Source: Flavobacterium sp. J372
GTDB lineage: Bacteria > Bacteroidota > Bacteroidia > Flavobacteriales > Flavobacteriaceae
Direction: 5' to 3'
Length of the DNA stretch: 64,000 nucleotides
NCBI RefSeq assembly: GCF_024699965.1
Contig: NZ_JAJOMZ010000004.1
Location: 3,070,001 to 3,134,000, forward strand
A model generated the notes under the pieces. It ran no database searches and had not been told where the DNA came from. It saw nothing but the letters and a program-made list of their open reading frames with translations. Below, piece by piece: positions 31,092 through 41,524 of this stretch. Both the position numbers and the translations under genes were made by a program. Position 1 is the stretch's first letter. Each line of letters begins with the position of its first letter.

Positions 31092-32110
31092 AACAATCCG
31101 CCTTGAATATTATGCTTTATCCTTCCTAAATGTTTATAAGCCTTTTCCGTTACTTCCCTGCCTCTTGGTGTCCTTATAATGAATCCTTCCTGAATGAGGA
31201 ACGGTTCATACACCTCCTCTATTGTTTCACCGCTTTCAGACACTGCTGTCGCAAGTGTTGAGAGTCCAACCGGCCCGCCTTTAAATTTATCGATAATGGT
31301 GGTAAGGATGCGATTGTCCATTTCATCAAGTCCGTGGGCATCCACGTTCAATGCCTTAAGTGAATATTTTGCAATCTCAATGTCTATCTTTCCATTGCCT
31401 TTTATTTGGGCGAAGTCACGCACACGCCGCAAAAGTGCATTGGCAATACGCGGCGTACCACGGCTGCGGCCTGCAATCTCAATAGCCGCTTCCATGGTAA
31501 TCGGCATTTTTAATATCATCGAACTGCGCTGTACAATTGTAGTCAAAAGCTCTGTTGTGTAATACTGCAGCCTGCTTGATATTCCGAAACGTGCCCGCAT
31601 CGGCGCCGTAAGCAAACCTGAGCGTGTAGTGGCGCCAACCAATGTAAATGGATTCAGGCCTATTTGCACCGAGCGTGCATTAGGACCACTTTCAATCATG
31701 ATGTCTATCCTGAAATCTTCCATGGCTGAGTATAGATACTCTTCTACCACAGGGCTAAGGCGGTGAATCTCGTCAATAAATAAAATATCGCGTTCTTCAA
31801 GGTTTGTGAGAAGCCCTGCAAGGTCTCCCGGCTTATCAAGCACCGGGCCTGATGTAATTTTTATGCCCACACCCAGCTCATTTGCCAGGATGTTGGCAAG
31901 GGTTGTTTTACCCAAACCGGGAGGGCCATGAAATAGCGTATGGTCGAGCGCCTCACTGCGAAGGTTAGCTGCCTGTACGAATATCTTCAGGTTTTCCAAT
32001 ACCTGGTCCTGACCCGTAAAGTCATCAAATGAAAGCGGCCTGAGTTTCTTCTCAAGGTCAAGCTCTTCAAGATTGTAGCTCTTATTTGTGGGATCCAGAT
32101 TCTCGTTCAT
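31088..32110 (-). CDS. ruvB: Holliday junction DNA helicase RuvB
   Basis: 340 residues, AAA+ motor of branch migration. Walker A is '[19 protein letters not shown]' and Walker B '[12 protein letters not shown]'; sensor 1 '[11 protein letters not shown]' and the C-terminal winged helix '[18 protein letters not shown]' are present. Length and motifs are canonical. It overlaps queG by four bases (ATGA). Confidence 0.97.
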   Translation of the reverse strand: MNENLDPTNKSYNLEELDLEKKLRPLSFDDFTGQDQVLENLKIFVQAANLRSEALDHTLFHGPPGLGKTTLANILANELGVGIKITSGPVLDKPGDLAGLLTNLEERDILFIDEIHRLSPVVEEYLYSAMEDFRIDIMIESGPNARSVQIGLNPFTLVGATTRSGLLTAPMRARFGISSRLQYYTTELLTTIVQRSSMILKMPITMEAAIEIAGRSRGTPRIANALLRRVRDFAQIKGNGKIDIEIAKYSLKALNVDAHGLDEMDNRILTTIIDKFKGGPVGLSTLATAVSESGETIEEVYEPFLIQEGFIIRTPRGREVTEKAYKHLGRIKHNIQGGLF

Positions 32111-32139
32111 GCCACAAATATAGCGTAAAAAAGTCTTAG

Positions 32140-32433
32140 CTACATCTGGTAGCCATCACTTAACACATCGCTGTATTTGTCATTTTTTGAAATAAACTTA
32201 GCAACATATGAACATTGCGGCACTACGGTAAGTCCGTGCTCACGACTGTATTCCAGAGCCTGCTTTACAAGGCTGGCTGCAGCGCCGGTACCACGTAAAG
32301 CCTGCGGCGCCTCGGTATGCGTAAGATATATTTTATCATTCTGCAATATATATTCCAAGAAAGCTACATGCCTATCTTTATGAAGTTCAAACTGGTTCTG
32401 GCTTTGGTTATTTACAAATTCTGAATTTTCCAT
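32140..32433 (-). CDS. Small GNAT-like N-acetyltransferase (YjdJ/COG2388 type)
   Basis: 97 residues. A minimal Gcn5-related acetyltransferase with '[20 protein letters not shown]' as the acetyl-CoA binding loop and '[15 protein letters not shown]' near the end. The substrate is unknown. It is encoded upstream of ruvB, 29 bases away, in the same orientation. Confidence 0.85.
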   Translation of the reverse strand: MENSEFVNNQSQNQFELHKDRHVAFLEYILQNDKIYLTHTEAPQALRGTGAAASLVKQALEYSREHGLTVVPQCSYVAKFISKNDKYSDVLSDGYQM

Positions 32434-32509
32434 GATATTGATTTTTATAAAGGTAGAATTATTTAGCAGGTTTTTTGAATATCTTTAGCCAACATTAACC
32501 AAAAACCTC

Positions 32510-33922
32510 ATGCAAAATAATCCTGACGAAAAAGATATGAAACGCGAACTGGGCCTGCTAGACGGCACTATGCTGGTAGTAGGCTCTATGATAGGTTCAG
32601 GCATCTTTATAGTAAGCGCCGATATGGTGCGTAATGTAGGCAGCGCCGGCTGGCTTATATTAATTTGGGTACTTTCAGGCATTATGACAATGATTGCGGC
32701 CGTGAGTTACGGAGAGCTGAGCGCCATGTTCCCTAAAGCAGGCGGGCAGTATGTGTACCTGAAAGAAGCCTACAGTAAGCTCATAGCATTTTTATATGGA
32801 TGGAGCTTTTTTGCAGTGATACAGACAGGCACAATTGCCGCCGTGGGGGTTGCCTTTGGTAAGTTTGCCGCCTACCTTTATCCTCCGTTAAGTGATGAGA
32901 ATGTCCTGTATGAAATTGGCTCTTTTAAGCTTAATGCAGCACAGCTGGTTTCAATTGCTACAATCATATTACTTACGTACATCAACAGCCGTGGAGTAAA
33001 GAACGGCAAATACATACAAACCGTTTTTACAATTACCAAGATCGCGTCGCTGTTTGGGCTCATCATTTTCGGGTTTGTACTGGCTGCCAATGCTGATGTA
33101 TGGGATACCAACTGGGCTGATGCCTGGACGGCAAAACAATACATAAAAGACACTGATGCATGGAATGCCATCGGCGGCGGGGTACTCCTTTCTGCTGTGG
33201 CAGCGTCAATGGTAGGCTCTTTGTTTTCAAGTGATGCATGGAATGGAGTAACTTTCATTTCCGGCGAGATAAAAAACCCACAGCGAAATGTGGGCCTCAG
33301 CCTTTTTTATGGCACGCTGATAGTTACCGTGATATATATTGCTGCCAACATTATGTACCTGGCTGTAATGCCCATTAATGATATTGCGTTTGCCGCGAGT
33401 GACAGGGTGGGTGTTGAAGCATCAAAAAGCATATTCGGCAGCACAGGCACTTACATTATTGCGATAATGATAATGATTTCTACCTTTGGCTGTAATAACG
33501 GGCTGATACTGGCAGGAGCCCGGGTATATTATACCATGGCTAAAGATGGCTTGTTCTTTAACAAAGCGGCCAGTCTTAACCGCGCCAGTGTACCTGGCTG
33601 GGGGTTGTGGTTCCAGTGTTTCTGGGCATCGGCACTGTGCCTTACCGGGAAGTATGGCGACCTGCTTGATTTTGTGATGATCATTGTGGTGATTTTTTAT
33701 ATCCTGACCATTGCCGGGATTTTCATACTCCGCAAAAAAATGCCTGATGCAGAAAGGCCTTACAAAGCATTTGGCTACCCGGTGCTGCCAGCAGTTTACA
33801 TAATACTGGCTACAGTTTTTTGTATTATGCTTTTAAAAGACAGGCCCGAAACCTGCGGATGGGGTGTGTTAATTATGCTGGCAGGCATACCTGTGTATTA
33901 TGCAACAAAAAATAAAAGCTAA
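32510..33922 (+). CDS. APC family amino acid permease
   Basis: 470 residues with about twelve membrane helices and the APC signature at helix 1 ('MLVVGSMIGSGIFIVSADM'). It resembles the LAT/serine-threonine exchanger branch ('FSSDAWNGVTFISGEIKNPQRN'). It probably imports or exchanges neutral amino acids across the inner membrane; the actual substrate cannot be read from sequence. It stands alone, divergent from the acetyltransferase-ruvB-queG group. Confidence 0.88.
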   Translation: MQNNPDEKDMKRELGLLDGTMLVVGSMIGSGIFIVSADMVRNVGSAGWLILIWVLSGIMTMIAAVSYGELSAMFPKAGGQYVYLKEAYSKLIAFLYGWSFFAVIQTGTIAAVGVAFGKFAAYLYPPLSDENVLYEIGSFKLNAAQLVSIATIILLTYINSRGVKNGKYIQTVFTITKIASLFGLIIFGFVLAANADVWDTNWADAWTAKQYIKDTDAWNAIGGGVLLSAVAASMVGSLFSSDAWNGVTFISGEIKNPQRNVGLSLFYGTLIVTVIYIAANIMYLAVMPINDIAFAASDRVGVEASKSIFGSTGTYIIAIMIMISTFGCNNGLILAGARVYYTMAKDGLFFNKAASLNRASVPGWGLWFQCFWASALCLTGKYGDLLDFVMIIVVIFYILTIAGIFILRKKMPDAERPYKAFGYPVLPAVYIILATVFCIMLLKDRPETCGWGVLIMLAGIPVYYATKNKS

Positions 33923-34031
33923 AGACAATTAGGAACAAGTTTTAAAAGCTACATTATTCTTATTTTCTCTGATTATAAAGTCTGGGTGAAATTCTATTGA
34001 TTTGCATGCAGCTGCATTAATATGCTTCATA

Positions 34032-35920
34032 CTAATCCATATAAACCTCCGTTCCCTCTTCAGCAACTAAGTTATAAGGTATTACAACCTTTGTTTTAGT
34101 ACCTTCACCAATCTTGCTTTTTATTTTCACTTTACCGTTAAAGGCCTCTGCCCTGTGCATAATGTTTGATATGCCAAAGCCTTTCCTTTTTTCGTTTACA
34201 TCAAAGCCTTTTCCATCATCTTCCACAGTTACACAAATACAGCCGTCACAAAGATTTAGTGATATGTTTACATTACTGGCATCAGCGTACTTAAAAATGT
34301 TGTGCAGCTGTTCCTGAATTATCCTGTAGATATTGAGCTTTATTTCATCAGAAAATTCAATTGGCGCTGAATATGAAAAATTGATATTTAAAGAAGTATC
34401 GTCATGGCAGTTAAGTTTAAGGATAAGATCATTGATAATTTCCTCAAGATTCACATCCGTTAGAGGTGACACCAGATTTTGGCACAATGAGTGGATTTCT
34501 TCCATTGCTTTGCCTATTTGTTCAGCCGGCTCTTTAATAACTTCTTTTACAGCTTCATTTTTTCTACCCACGGCACCTAGGTGAAATCTGGCTCCGTATA
34601 AAATCTGGTTAATATTGTCATGCAATTCCTGGGCTATGTAGTTCTTTTGTTTTTCCTGCGCTTTAATTATAGCTTTAGAAATCTTTTTCTGCTGCTGTAT
34701 TTTTTGTTCTTTAATCTTTGCTTCAAGAAGCTTCGCGCTTTCTTCAGCGTCTTTACGGCTGGTTATATCCTGTACAATCCCGAACAGCCTTACAGGTACA
34801 TTACCTAAATCATACTCAAACTTCCATTCAATATACCCATGCCTTTTTTCACCCGATGTTGTTACAAACCTGAAATCCCTTTTTGCGTCTTTATGATCAT
34901 ATAGTGCACGTTTAATAAGTTTTTCTGCAATTTGCCTGTCTTCAGGATGTATCAATGATAGGAATAAGTGCACAGATGGCTTGGCTTCATTTGCCTCAAG
35001 CCCGAATATCTTAAATAATTCCGGCGACCATGTGTGCAGGTTTGTTTTCAGGTCAACATCCCAATAGCCCATATGCCCTATTGCCTGTGCTTCATTCAGT
35101 TTTATCTGGTTTTCTATGAGTTTACGCTGCATAAGTGTCTTTTCAGTAATATCGTGAACAATAACAATCCGTACTGTTCGTCCTTCATGCTCAAATGAAT
35201 GCGCGGTTGCCTCTACAATTATTACATCACCATTTTTCTTTATGTGCCTCCAGGTGCTGTTTACTGTGCCGTCAAAATTATTTTCTTTTACTTCTGCTAT
35301 TTCTTCAAGAAGGGGCATTACATCTTCTTCCGGCCTTATATCTTTTATCGTCATTGATAAAAACTCATCGCGTGTATAGCCATAGTGCCTTATAGCAGCC
35401 TCATTTACATCAATAAACTGCAAAGTTTCAAAATCATACAACCATGCAGGAAGCGGGCTTTTATAAAACAGCGTGCGGTACTTCTCTTCACTTTTGCCGA
35501 GTTGTATGCTTATCGATTTACTTTCGGTAACATCCTGGTAAAAGATTGTTGTTCCATTATCAGAAGGATATACCTTTACTGAAAACCATTTGTCAAGTGC
35601 AGCATAGTAACTTTCGCCTTCATGCATCACACCTGTTTCTATAGCTTTATGATAAATGTCCCAGAAAACTGTCCCAACCGTTTGCGGATGTATGTCCCAT
35701 ATTACTTTACCCAGTGTCTTCTCCCGGCCCAAAGGATGTATATTCAGGGCAGCGTCATTTAAAAATATATATCGGCCTTTACCGTCAAGCGAAATCACGG
35801 CATCTTTAATGCGGTTAATAGTTAAATCCAGTTTTTTTTCTTCCTCTTATATTTTCTTATATACCAACCGGCAGTAAGGCTTAAAAGCAGAGTATATATA
35901 ACAAGTAAAGCATTAAACAT
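34032..35920 (-). CDS. PAS-domain sensor histidine kinase (HisKA_3/NarX type), frameshifted at a T8 run
   Basis: The long frame begins inside the first PAS domain with only a GTG, and its in-frame extension soon stops. In another frame ATG 35920 starts a membrane helix ('NALLVIYTLLLSLTAGWYI') and a basic stretch 'RKYKRKKK' that reaches the T8 run at 35832-35839; one added base joins it to 'LDLTINRIKDAVISLDG'. The restored protein is ~629 residues: membrane anchor, three PAS/PAC domains (~30-140, ~150-270, ~280-390), a coiled-coil linker, dimerisation helix with phospho-His in 'AQELHDNINQ', and an ATPase domain ('VEDDGKGFDVNEKRKGFGIS'). Such kinases pair with LuxR-type regulators; none is adjacent. 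Confidence 0.85.
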
Positions 35921-36149
35921 TGGCTGTATCGGTTTTAAATATGTGTCAACTCCCAGTATACAAACATTACGAAATTGTTAGGAATTTCAAAAAAAATTTA
36001 GACCTTTTTTAATGACAAATTAATTTTGTTCATTCTGTTAATTAGCAAAACCTTATTATTTAGCTACAACAATTTTAAGCTTAGCAATTGTAACTTAGAC
36101 ATATAATAAGCACATCTCTTATTGAAATATGCAATTTAATATTACAATT

Positions 36150-36944
36150 ATGTCAGCAACTAAAAACTATGCGTTAATAACCGGCGCAACCGAAGGTATA
36201 GGTTATGAGCTTGCAAAGCTATTTGCAAAAGATAAATACAACCTGATAATAGTGGCCCGCCATGAAGCAACGCTTAAAGAAAAGGCACAGGAATTTGCCG
36301 GCAATGGCATTGAAGTACTCCCTATAGCAAAAGATTTGTTCAGCAGGGAGGCTGCTTTTGAACTTTGCAGTGAAGTAACTGCAAAAGGCATTGAGGTGGA
36401 AGTACTGGTTAACAACGCCGGACAGGGAGCATACGGGCTGTTTCAGGATAATGATATTGAAAAGGAACTTTCAATAGTAGACCTAAACATTGCCTCACTG
36501 ATGATCATTACGAAACATTTTGTAAAAGAAATGATTGCCCGCAACCGCGGAAAAATTCTAAACCTTGCCTCTATTGCCAGTGAGTCTCCCGGGCCGTGGC
36601 AGGCAGTATATCATGGCACAAAGGCTTTTGTGCTGTCTTTTTCGGAAGGGTTGCGCTCTGAGCTTAAAGATACCGCAATAACTGTTACAGCATTGCAGCC
36701 GGGCGCTACTGATACTGATTTCTTTAATAAAGCTGATATGAACCGGAGCAAAATTGTACAGGAGAATGACCTATCTGACCCTGCGGATGTTGCAAAAGAC
36801 GGCTACGACGCATTAATGGCAGGGAAAGACAAAATCGTATCAGGCTTTAAAAACAAGCTTATGACCACTTTAGGAAATATTACCCCTGATACAATGCAGG
36901 CAGAGCAGATGAAAAAGATGCAGGAACCTACTGATAAATCGTAA
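36150..36944 (+). CDS. SDR family oxidoreductase
   Basis: 264 residues from ATG 36150; an in-frame ATG at 36129 adds seven residues ('MQFNITI') without family support, so either is possible. Classical short-chain dehydrogenase: NADP-binding 'LITGATEGIGYELAKLFA', 'NNAGQGAYG', catalytic Ser in 'LNLASIASESPG' and Y-x3-K in 'AVYHGTKAFVLSF'. It resembles DltE/YqjQ-like dehydrogenases of unknown substrate and is cytoplasmic. A strong bidirectional terminator follows. Confidence 0.88.
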   Translation: MSATKNYALITGATEGIGYELAKLFAKDKYNLIIVARHEATLKEKAQEFAGNGIEVLPIAKDLFSREAAFELCSEVTAKGIEVEVLVNNAGQGAYGLFQDNDIEKELSIVDLNIASLMIITKHFVKEMIARNRGKILNLASIASESPGPWQAVYHGTKAFVLSFSEGLRSELKDTAITVTALQPGATDTDFFNKADMNRSKIVQENDLSDPADVAKDGYDALMAGKDKIVSGFKNKLMTTLGNITPDTMQAEQMKKMQEPTDKS

Positions 36945-36970
36945 ATATTATTCAGAGACTAATAATAATT

Positions 36971-37000
36971 AGAAAACCCCGGCTCATCACCGGGGTTTTC
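36971..37000. terminator. Bidirectional terminator between convergent genes
   Basis: Perfect 12-base stem AGAAAACCCCGG / CCGGGGTTTTCT with a short loop. It serves the SDR gene (rightward) and the RCC1-repeat gene (leftward), which converge here. Confidence 0.88.
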
Positions 37001-37025
37001 TCACTATTTCACTCAAAAAAAACTA

Positions 37026-39578
37026 TTACTTCTTGATAATCTTAGAAGTCTTCACATCATTGCCTGAAGCCGCTTTAACAAAGTATGTACCGGCGCCAAG
37101 GCCTGAAACATCTATCACAGCTTCATTAGCTTTTACAACCTTTGTAATTACTTCCTGCCCAAGCAGGTTGTAGATTGTAATATTATCTATCTCCCTGTCA
37201 AGAGAAATTGTAAGCATATCATTTACAGGGTTAGGATACACCTTCATAGCAGCCACAGCTTCAAATTCATTATTTGATAGCGGAGCTGATGTTGGGCATG
37301 CCACATCTGTAAGATAATTTGAGCTTGTAATACCTGTTACGCCCAGCTGTCCGTCAGTATTGTTGCCTGCAACCCACAGTTTTCCGTTAGGGAGCATCGC
37401 AATTGTATGATCATAACCTCCTGCCATTGCAGTCCAGCCATCAAAATTACTGTTTACGTAAGTTGGCACAAGTTTGTTTGTGGTTGAGCCTATGCCAAGC
37501 TGCCCGCTGCTGTTTAATCCCCATGAGTACAATACACCATTTGCAGTTACAGCCATTGAATGCTGGTCTCCGGCTCCGGCTACAGTCCAGGTGGTGCTTG
37601 TACCAATTTGGGTAGGTGTGCTTTTATCAACAATGGTATTGTTGCCAACCTGGCCTGCTTCATTGTTACCCCATGCCCAAAGTGTACCATTTGTTTTAAC
37701 TGCAACTGCGTGGAAACCACCTGCAGCAAAACTTACAATACCTGTAATGGCTATTTGTACTGGCGATGTTTTACTCACTGTTGTACCGTCACCAAGTTGT
37801 CCGTAGGCGTTTAGTCCCCACGCCCACAATGTGCCGTCGGTTTTCATAGCAAAACTGTGGTATGCTCCTGTATATATATTTTGCCATGTGGTGCCGGTAC
37901 CTATTTGTACAGGTACACTTCTGTCTGTAGTACTACCATCACCTACACTACCCACAGCATTAAAGCCCCAGCCCCAAAGTGTTCCGTTTGTTTTTAAAGC
38001 TATAGTATGCCCCTCGCCCGCTTCTACACTTTTCCAGTTGGTTGCAGTACCAATTTGTACAGGCTGAGTCGTAGCTACAGCCGATGTTACACCGTTTCCA
38101 AGCCTGCCATTGGCATTGCTGCCCCATGCCCATAATGTACCGTTTGTTTTAATTGCAACGGTGTGCTGCAAACCGGCTGAAACACTTTGCCAGTTATTGG
38201 CTGTACCTACCTGCTTAGGTATGCTTTGGTTAGTTTGGCTTCCTATGCCAAGCTGGCCTGCCTCATTGGCACCCCAGGCCCACAGAGTACCGTCTGCTTT
38301 TATACCCATGCTATGCGTGGCTCCCGCTGCTATTTGTACAAAACAAGTTACATCTACAGGATTAGGAAGCGTTGTAAAGCTGCCGCCCGCAACCCAGGTT
38401 TGGTTACAAGCCGAAGATACCCACCAGTAGTATGTTGTATTTGGCTGTAGCTGGTCAATCCAAACATGACTTTCCGATGTTTGCCCTGATTGTCCTCCTA
38501 TCTGGTTTACAGTGTTATAATAATATGTATAGCCTGTTGTTGTAGGGTTTGCCGGAGTCCAGTACAATTGGGCAGCATATGTTGATATGCTTTCCTGATA
38601 TACACCCAGGCCTGTAGGCGAACCGCAGCCACCATCTGTCTTATTTATTTTCACAAGGCCACCTTCAAGAGTTCCTGCCCATATAACATTTGAATCAACT
38701 ACATTGATTGAGGTGATATTATTATCAGGCAAGATAGAGTTTGATGTCCTGTAGGTAGTACAATCGGTAAACCTTTGAATACCGCCTGCATAATTTCCGC
38801 AATTCTCCAGCCCTAGCCATACCTTATTGGTTTCATCAATACCCAAAGCTTCTACGCCGCAACTCGCAAGGCATGATTCGTTGTTTACCAGATAAAAACC
38901 TGTATAATCGGTTCCTACAATTTTACCGAAACCATCAAAAGTATCTACATAAATAGTGGTTCCAACAACTTTAAGTATTTTTTCAACCTGGTCGTTAACA
39001 ATTGTAAATGTTGTACCGTTGAATTTCATCAAAGCACCACTTGCCGAAAGCCAAACATTATTACTGCTGTCTGTAAATACAGAGGTAACATTGTTTGACA
39101 CTATTTGTGAATTAGCTGTGTTATAGGTTGTCCAGGTAGTACCGTTAAACTTGCTAAGACCTGATGAGGATGCCATCCATAGGTTTCCGGCGCCGTCTGT
39201 AGCAATACCTGTGGCGGTATTATTCGGCATACCCGGATTGTTTGTATTGAAATTGGTAAAAGTTGTACCATTATAGCGAATAATACCATTACCGTAAGTT
39301 GATATCCAGACAGTTGTGCCTGCAACAGCCACTTTGTTAAGCATATCTGTACCGATAGCAGAATTTGAAGTGTTATAATTTGTAAATGTATTACCTACCA
39401 TTCTTGAAAGTCCGTTGTTGGTAGCAATCCAAAGCGTTCCGGATGATGACTGCTTAAAATCGTTCACGTTATTTGATGCAATGCCGGAGTTCTGGGTGTT
39501 ATACACCGTAAAATTGTACGACTGTGCAAATACCGTAACTGAAATGAAAAGCAGTAACAGAGAATAAAGTTTCTTCAT
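37026..39578 (-). CDS. Secreted RCC1-repeat/beta-propeller protein with T9SS sorting domain
   Basis: 850 residues from ATG 39578, where a signal peptide begins ('MKKLYSLLLLFISVTVFAQ'); a 62-codon in-frame extension lacks any such feature. Residues ~20-300 contain two-component-regulator-type propeller repeats ('GTLWIATNNGLSRM', 'NLWMASSSGLSKF'). A fibronectin III-like segment follows (~310-400), then seven RCC1 repeats ('LWAWGANEAGQLGIG') that should close a second propeller. The final ~75 residues are a type A sorting domain ('VYPNPVNDMLTI', 'IYNLLGQEV', 'GTYFVKA'). It should be exported by Sec and then the SprA translocon. The binding partner is unknown. Confidence 0.9.
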   Translation of the reverse strand: MKKLYSLLLLFISVTVFAQSYNFTVYNTQNSGIASNNVNDFKQSSSGTLWIATNNGLSRMVGNTFTNYNTSNSAIGTDMLNKVAVAGTTVWISTYGNGIIRYNGTTFTNFNTNNPGMPNNTATGIATDGAGNLWMASSSGLSKFNGTTWTTYNTANSQIVSNNVTSVFTDSSNNVWLSASGALMKFNGTTFTIVNDQVEKILKVVGTTIYVDTFDGFGKIVGTDYTGFYLVNNESCLASCGVEALGIDETNKVWLGLENCGNYAGGIQRFTDCTTYRTSNSILPDNNITSINVVDSNVIWAGTLEGGLVKINKTDGGCGSPTGLGVYQESISTYAAQLYWTPANPTTTGYTYYYNTVNQIGGQSGQTSESHVWIDQLQPNTTYYWWVSSACNQTWVAGGSFTTLPNPVDVTCFVQIAAGATHSMGIKADGTLWAWGANEAGQLGIGSQTNQSIPKQVGTANNWQSVSAGLQHTVAIKTNGTLWAWGSNANGRLGNGVTSAVATTQPVQIGTATNWKSVEAGEGHTIALKTNGTLWGWGFNAVGSVGDGSTTDRSVPVQIGTGTTWQNIYTGAYHSFAMKTDGTLWAWGLNAYGQLGDGTTVSKTSPVQIAITGIVSFAAGGFHAVAVKTNGTLWAWGNNEAGQVGNNTIVDKSTPTQIGTSTTWTVAGAGDQHSMAVTANGVLYSWGLNSSGQLGIGSTTNKLVPTYVNSNFDGWTAMAGGYDHTIAMLPNGKLWVAGNNTDGQLGVTGITSSNYLTDVACPTSAPLSNNEFEAVAAMKVYPNPVNDMLTISLDREIDNITIYNLLGQEVITKVVKANEAVIDVSGLGAGTYFVKAASGNDVKTSKIIKK
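37340..38320 (-). repeat. Seven RCC1 coding repeats, ~150 bp each
   Basis: Tandem, diverged copies of a unit encoding 'G.LWAWG.N..GQLG.G' plus 'P.QIG', spaced about 150 bases. This is one blade per repeat, consistent with a seven-bladed RCC1 propeller. It is coding and not a mobile or CRISPR repeat. Confidence 0.8.
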
Positions 39579-39781
39579 AAAATTTGTATATGTAAAGTTG
39601 GTTAAGTTCCTAAATAATAAATTAAAAAAATCAAACGACCTTTCAGGCAGCCCATTAATATAAACCATGCTTTTATGGCCGCTTGAGGAAGTAAAACTAT
39701 TGCTGAAGTATGACACCTGCAATTTATATATAAGAGAATTTATAAAAACCCAAACTATAAACACTATAACAACTTATTGAC

Positions 39782-41524
39782 TTACAGGTCATTCCTCTGA
39801 AGGTTTTCAATATAGTAGTTTGGTGTAAGGCCGGTCTGCTTTTTAAACACTTTTACAAATGTAGTGGCATCTTTATATCCTATTTCATGGGCAATCGCCT
39901 GTAAAGTAAAGTTTCTGAACTGCGGGGAATTGTTTAGCTTCTGCAGCACAAAATTGATGCGCAATTCTTGTGTATACTCAGAAAATGTTTTTTGTAAAAC
40001 CTGATTAAAGTATTGCGATAAATAGGCTGTATTTGTGTTCAGTTTTTTGGCAACAAAAGCCAGTTTAAAATCAGATTTAAGATAAGCCTCTTTATGCTCT
40101 AATCTGGCAAGCCCGCTCTCAATTTTTTGCACTAATTCATCGTCCATATTTTTTGAGCCTGATTCTTCAATAGGGCTTTCAGTAACGATGAAATTAATAG
40201 GTTTCTTTTCTTTTAATCTTTGAATGATTGCTAAAAATCGTTTATGCTTTTGTTTTTGCTTTTGGTAATAATTATAAAAGCTTGAAATTACAAGGACTAA
40301 AAGCAGCCCCATGCCAATCATTATTTTTATAAAAGTATGCCGCCCGCTTAATAATGCATCAGATTCTTTTTTAATTGACATGATATCATAGTTATGCAAA
40401 AAATCCAGCGACTCAGCTTTAATGTTATCCATTTCTTTAATAAGTTCAAGGCTCATTTTAGCGTAGCTGTAGGCCAGCTCTGTCCTTTTTTGTTGGCTGT
40501 AACTTTGTGAAAGAAGTGAATACACTATCAGTAGATTTTCTTTAGATACCTTGGTAACCTCATAGTTTTTGATAAATTTTTTCGAAAAATAAATAGCGGA
40601 ATCCGGCTGATTCAAATGGAAATAACAATCAGCCATCCCTAAATCAAAAATTTGGGCAGTCCGAAGATTCTTTTGAATTTCAGGGTGAAATTTCCGCATC
40701 TTATAAAAATGCAGTGCTTTTGAATAATCGCCCTTCAATACAGCGCTTTTAGCTTTGTGCATGTATAAGAGCGCCTGGGTATAATCAGCCTGCAGCGGAT
40801 CATTGAGCATTAGTTTTGCCGCTCTGTTAAAGTAAACATCGGCCGAATCAAGATATTTTTTTTGACGTGTCTGAAGATAGAATTTTTGATAAGCCTCCCC
40901 AATTTCATTATGCCTGTCTGCAAAAAGCTTATCATTCATTTCCTTTTGTTCTGCAACGCCCAATTTTACGTGCTTGGAAGTACGCAAATCATTCTTCAAT
41001 AACTCAATGCCGTGTGTATAATCACCCATCGCGACTTTCAAAATACCTAACTGTTGCTGATAACGGTCACTTGGGATCTTATCATTATATGTAGTAAGTA
41101 AAATTAATGCCTGATTATATTCGCCAATGTTCTTATAGAGATAAAACAGCTTGTTAACACACATTCCCATTAAATCTTTAAAATTTTCCCTGCTATTTAA
41201 GGTTTGATTCTCATCAATACTTTTTAAAAGGGCCAACAAAAGTTTTTCGGATTTTGGGTAGTTACATTTTGTATAAAAATATGTTGCCACATAATAATCT
41301 CCACAATATCTGGCAAACTGGTTTGAAGAACGCGTCAACTTTTTAGCTTCCTCGTATGCTTTTTCGGGGTCTGTTAATAGGAGCTTTTGAATATTGCGGG
41401 TTTGAATGTTTTCATAGGCAGTCAATTCTTGTGCGTTACACAATAACGTGCAGCAAAAATATAATAGCACAGTAAGTACTTTTAAGAGTTTTTCTCTCAA
41501 AGACTGTGTAATAATGGAATTCAT
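39782..41524 (-). CDS. TPR-containing membrane-bound AraC family transcriptional regulator
   Basis: 580 residues. A signal or anchor at the N-terminus ('KVLTVLLYFCCTLLCNAQ'), a periplasmic helical region with TPR-like repeats (~40-370), one membrane helix (~380-400, 'IMIGMGLLLVLVISSFY'), a charged linker and a C-terminal AraC DNA-binding domain (last ~110 residues, 'AIAHEIGYKDATTFVKVFKK'). Such proteins sense a periplasmic signal and regulate genes directly from the membrane. It lies 203 bases upstream of the RCC1 secreted-protein gene in the same direction, so that gene may be a target, but this is inference. Confidence 0.87.
   Translation of the reverse strand: MNSIITQSLREKLLKVLTVLLYFCCTLLCNAQELTAYENIQTRNIQKLLLTDPEKAYEEAKKLTRSSNQFARYCGDYYVATYFYTKCNYPKSEKLLLALLKSIDENQTLNSRENFKDLMGMCVNKLFYLYKNIGEYNQALILLTTYNDKIPSDRYQQQLGILKVAMGDYTHGIELLKNDLRTSKHVKLGVAEQKEMNDKLFADRHNEIGEAYQKFYLQTRQKKYLDSADVYFNRAAKLMLNDPLQADYTQALLYMHKAKSAVLKGDYSKALHFYKMRKFHPEIQKNLRTAQIFDLGMADCYFHLNQPDSAIYFSKKFIKNYEVTKVSKENLLIVYSLLSQSYSQQKRTELAYSYAKMSLELIKEMDNIKAESLDFLHNYDIMSIKKESDALLSGRHTFIKIMIGMGLLLVLVISSFYNYYQKQKQKHKRFLAIIQRLKEKKPINFIVTESPIEESGSKNMDDELVQKIESGLARLEHKEAYLKSDFKLAFVAKKLNTNTAYLSQYFNQVLQKTFSEYTQELRINFVLQKLNNSPQFRNFTLQAIAHEIGYKDATTFVKVFKKQTGLTPNYYIENLQRNDL

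Noticed and set aside
37340..38320. Regular ~150-bp repeats as a CRISPR or satellite array
   Set aside because: The repeats are diverged, coding and match RCC1 propeller blades.
39579..39764. 62-codon N-terminal extension of the RCC1-repeat protein
   Set aside because: It precedes a perfect signal peptide start and has no family features.
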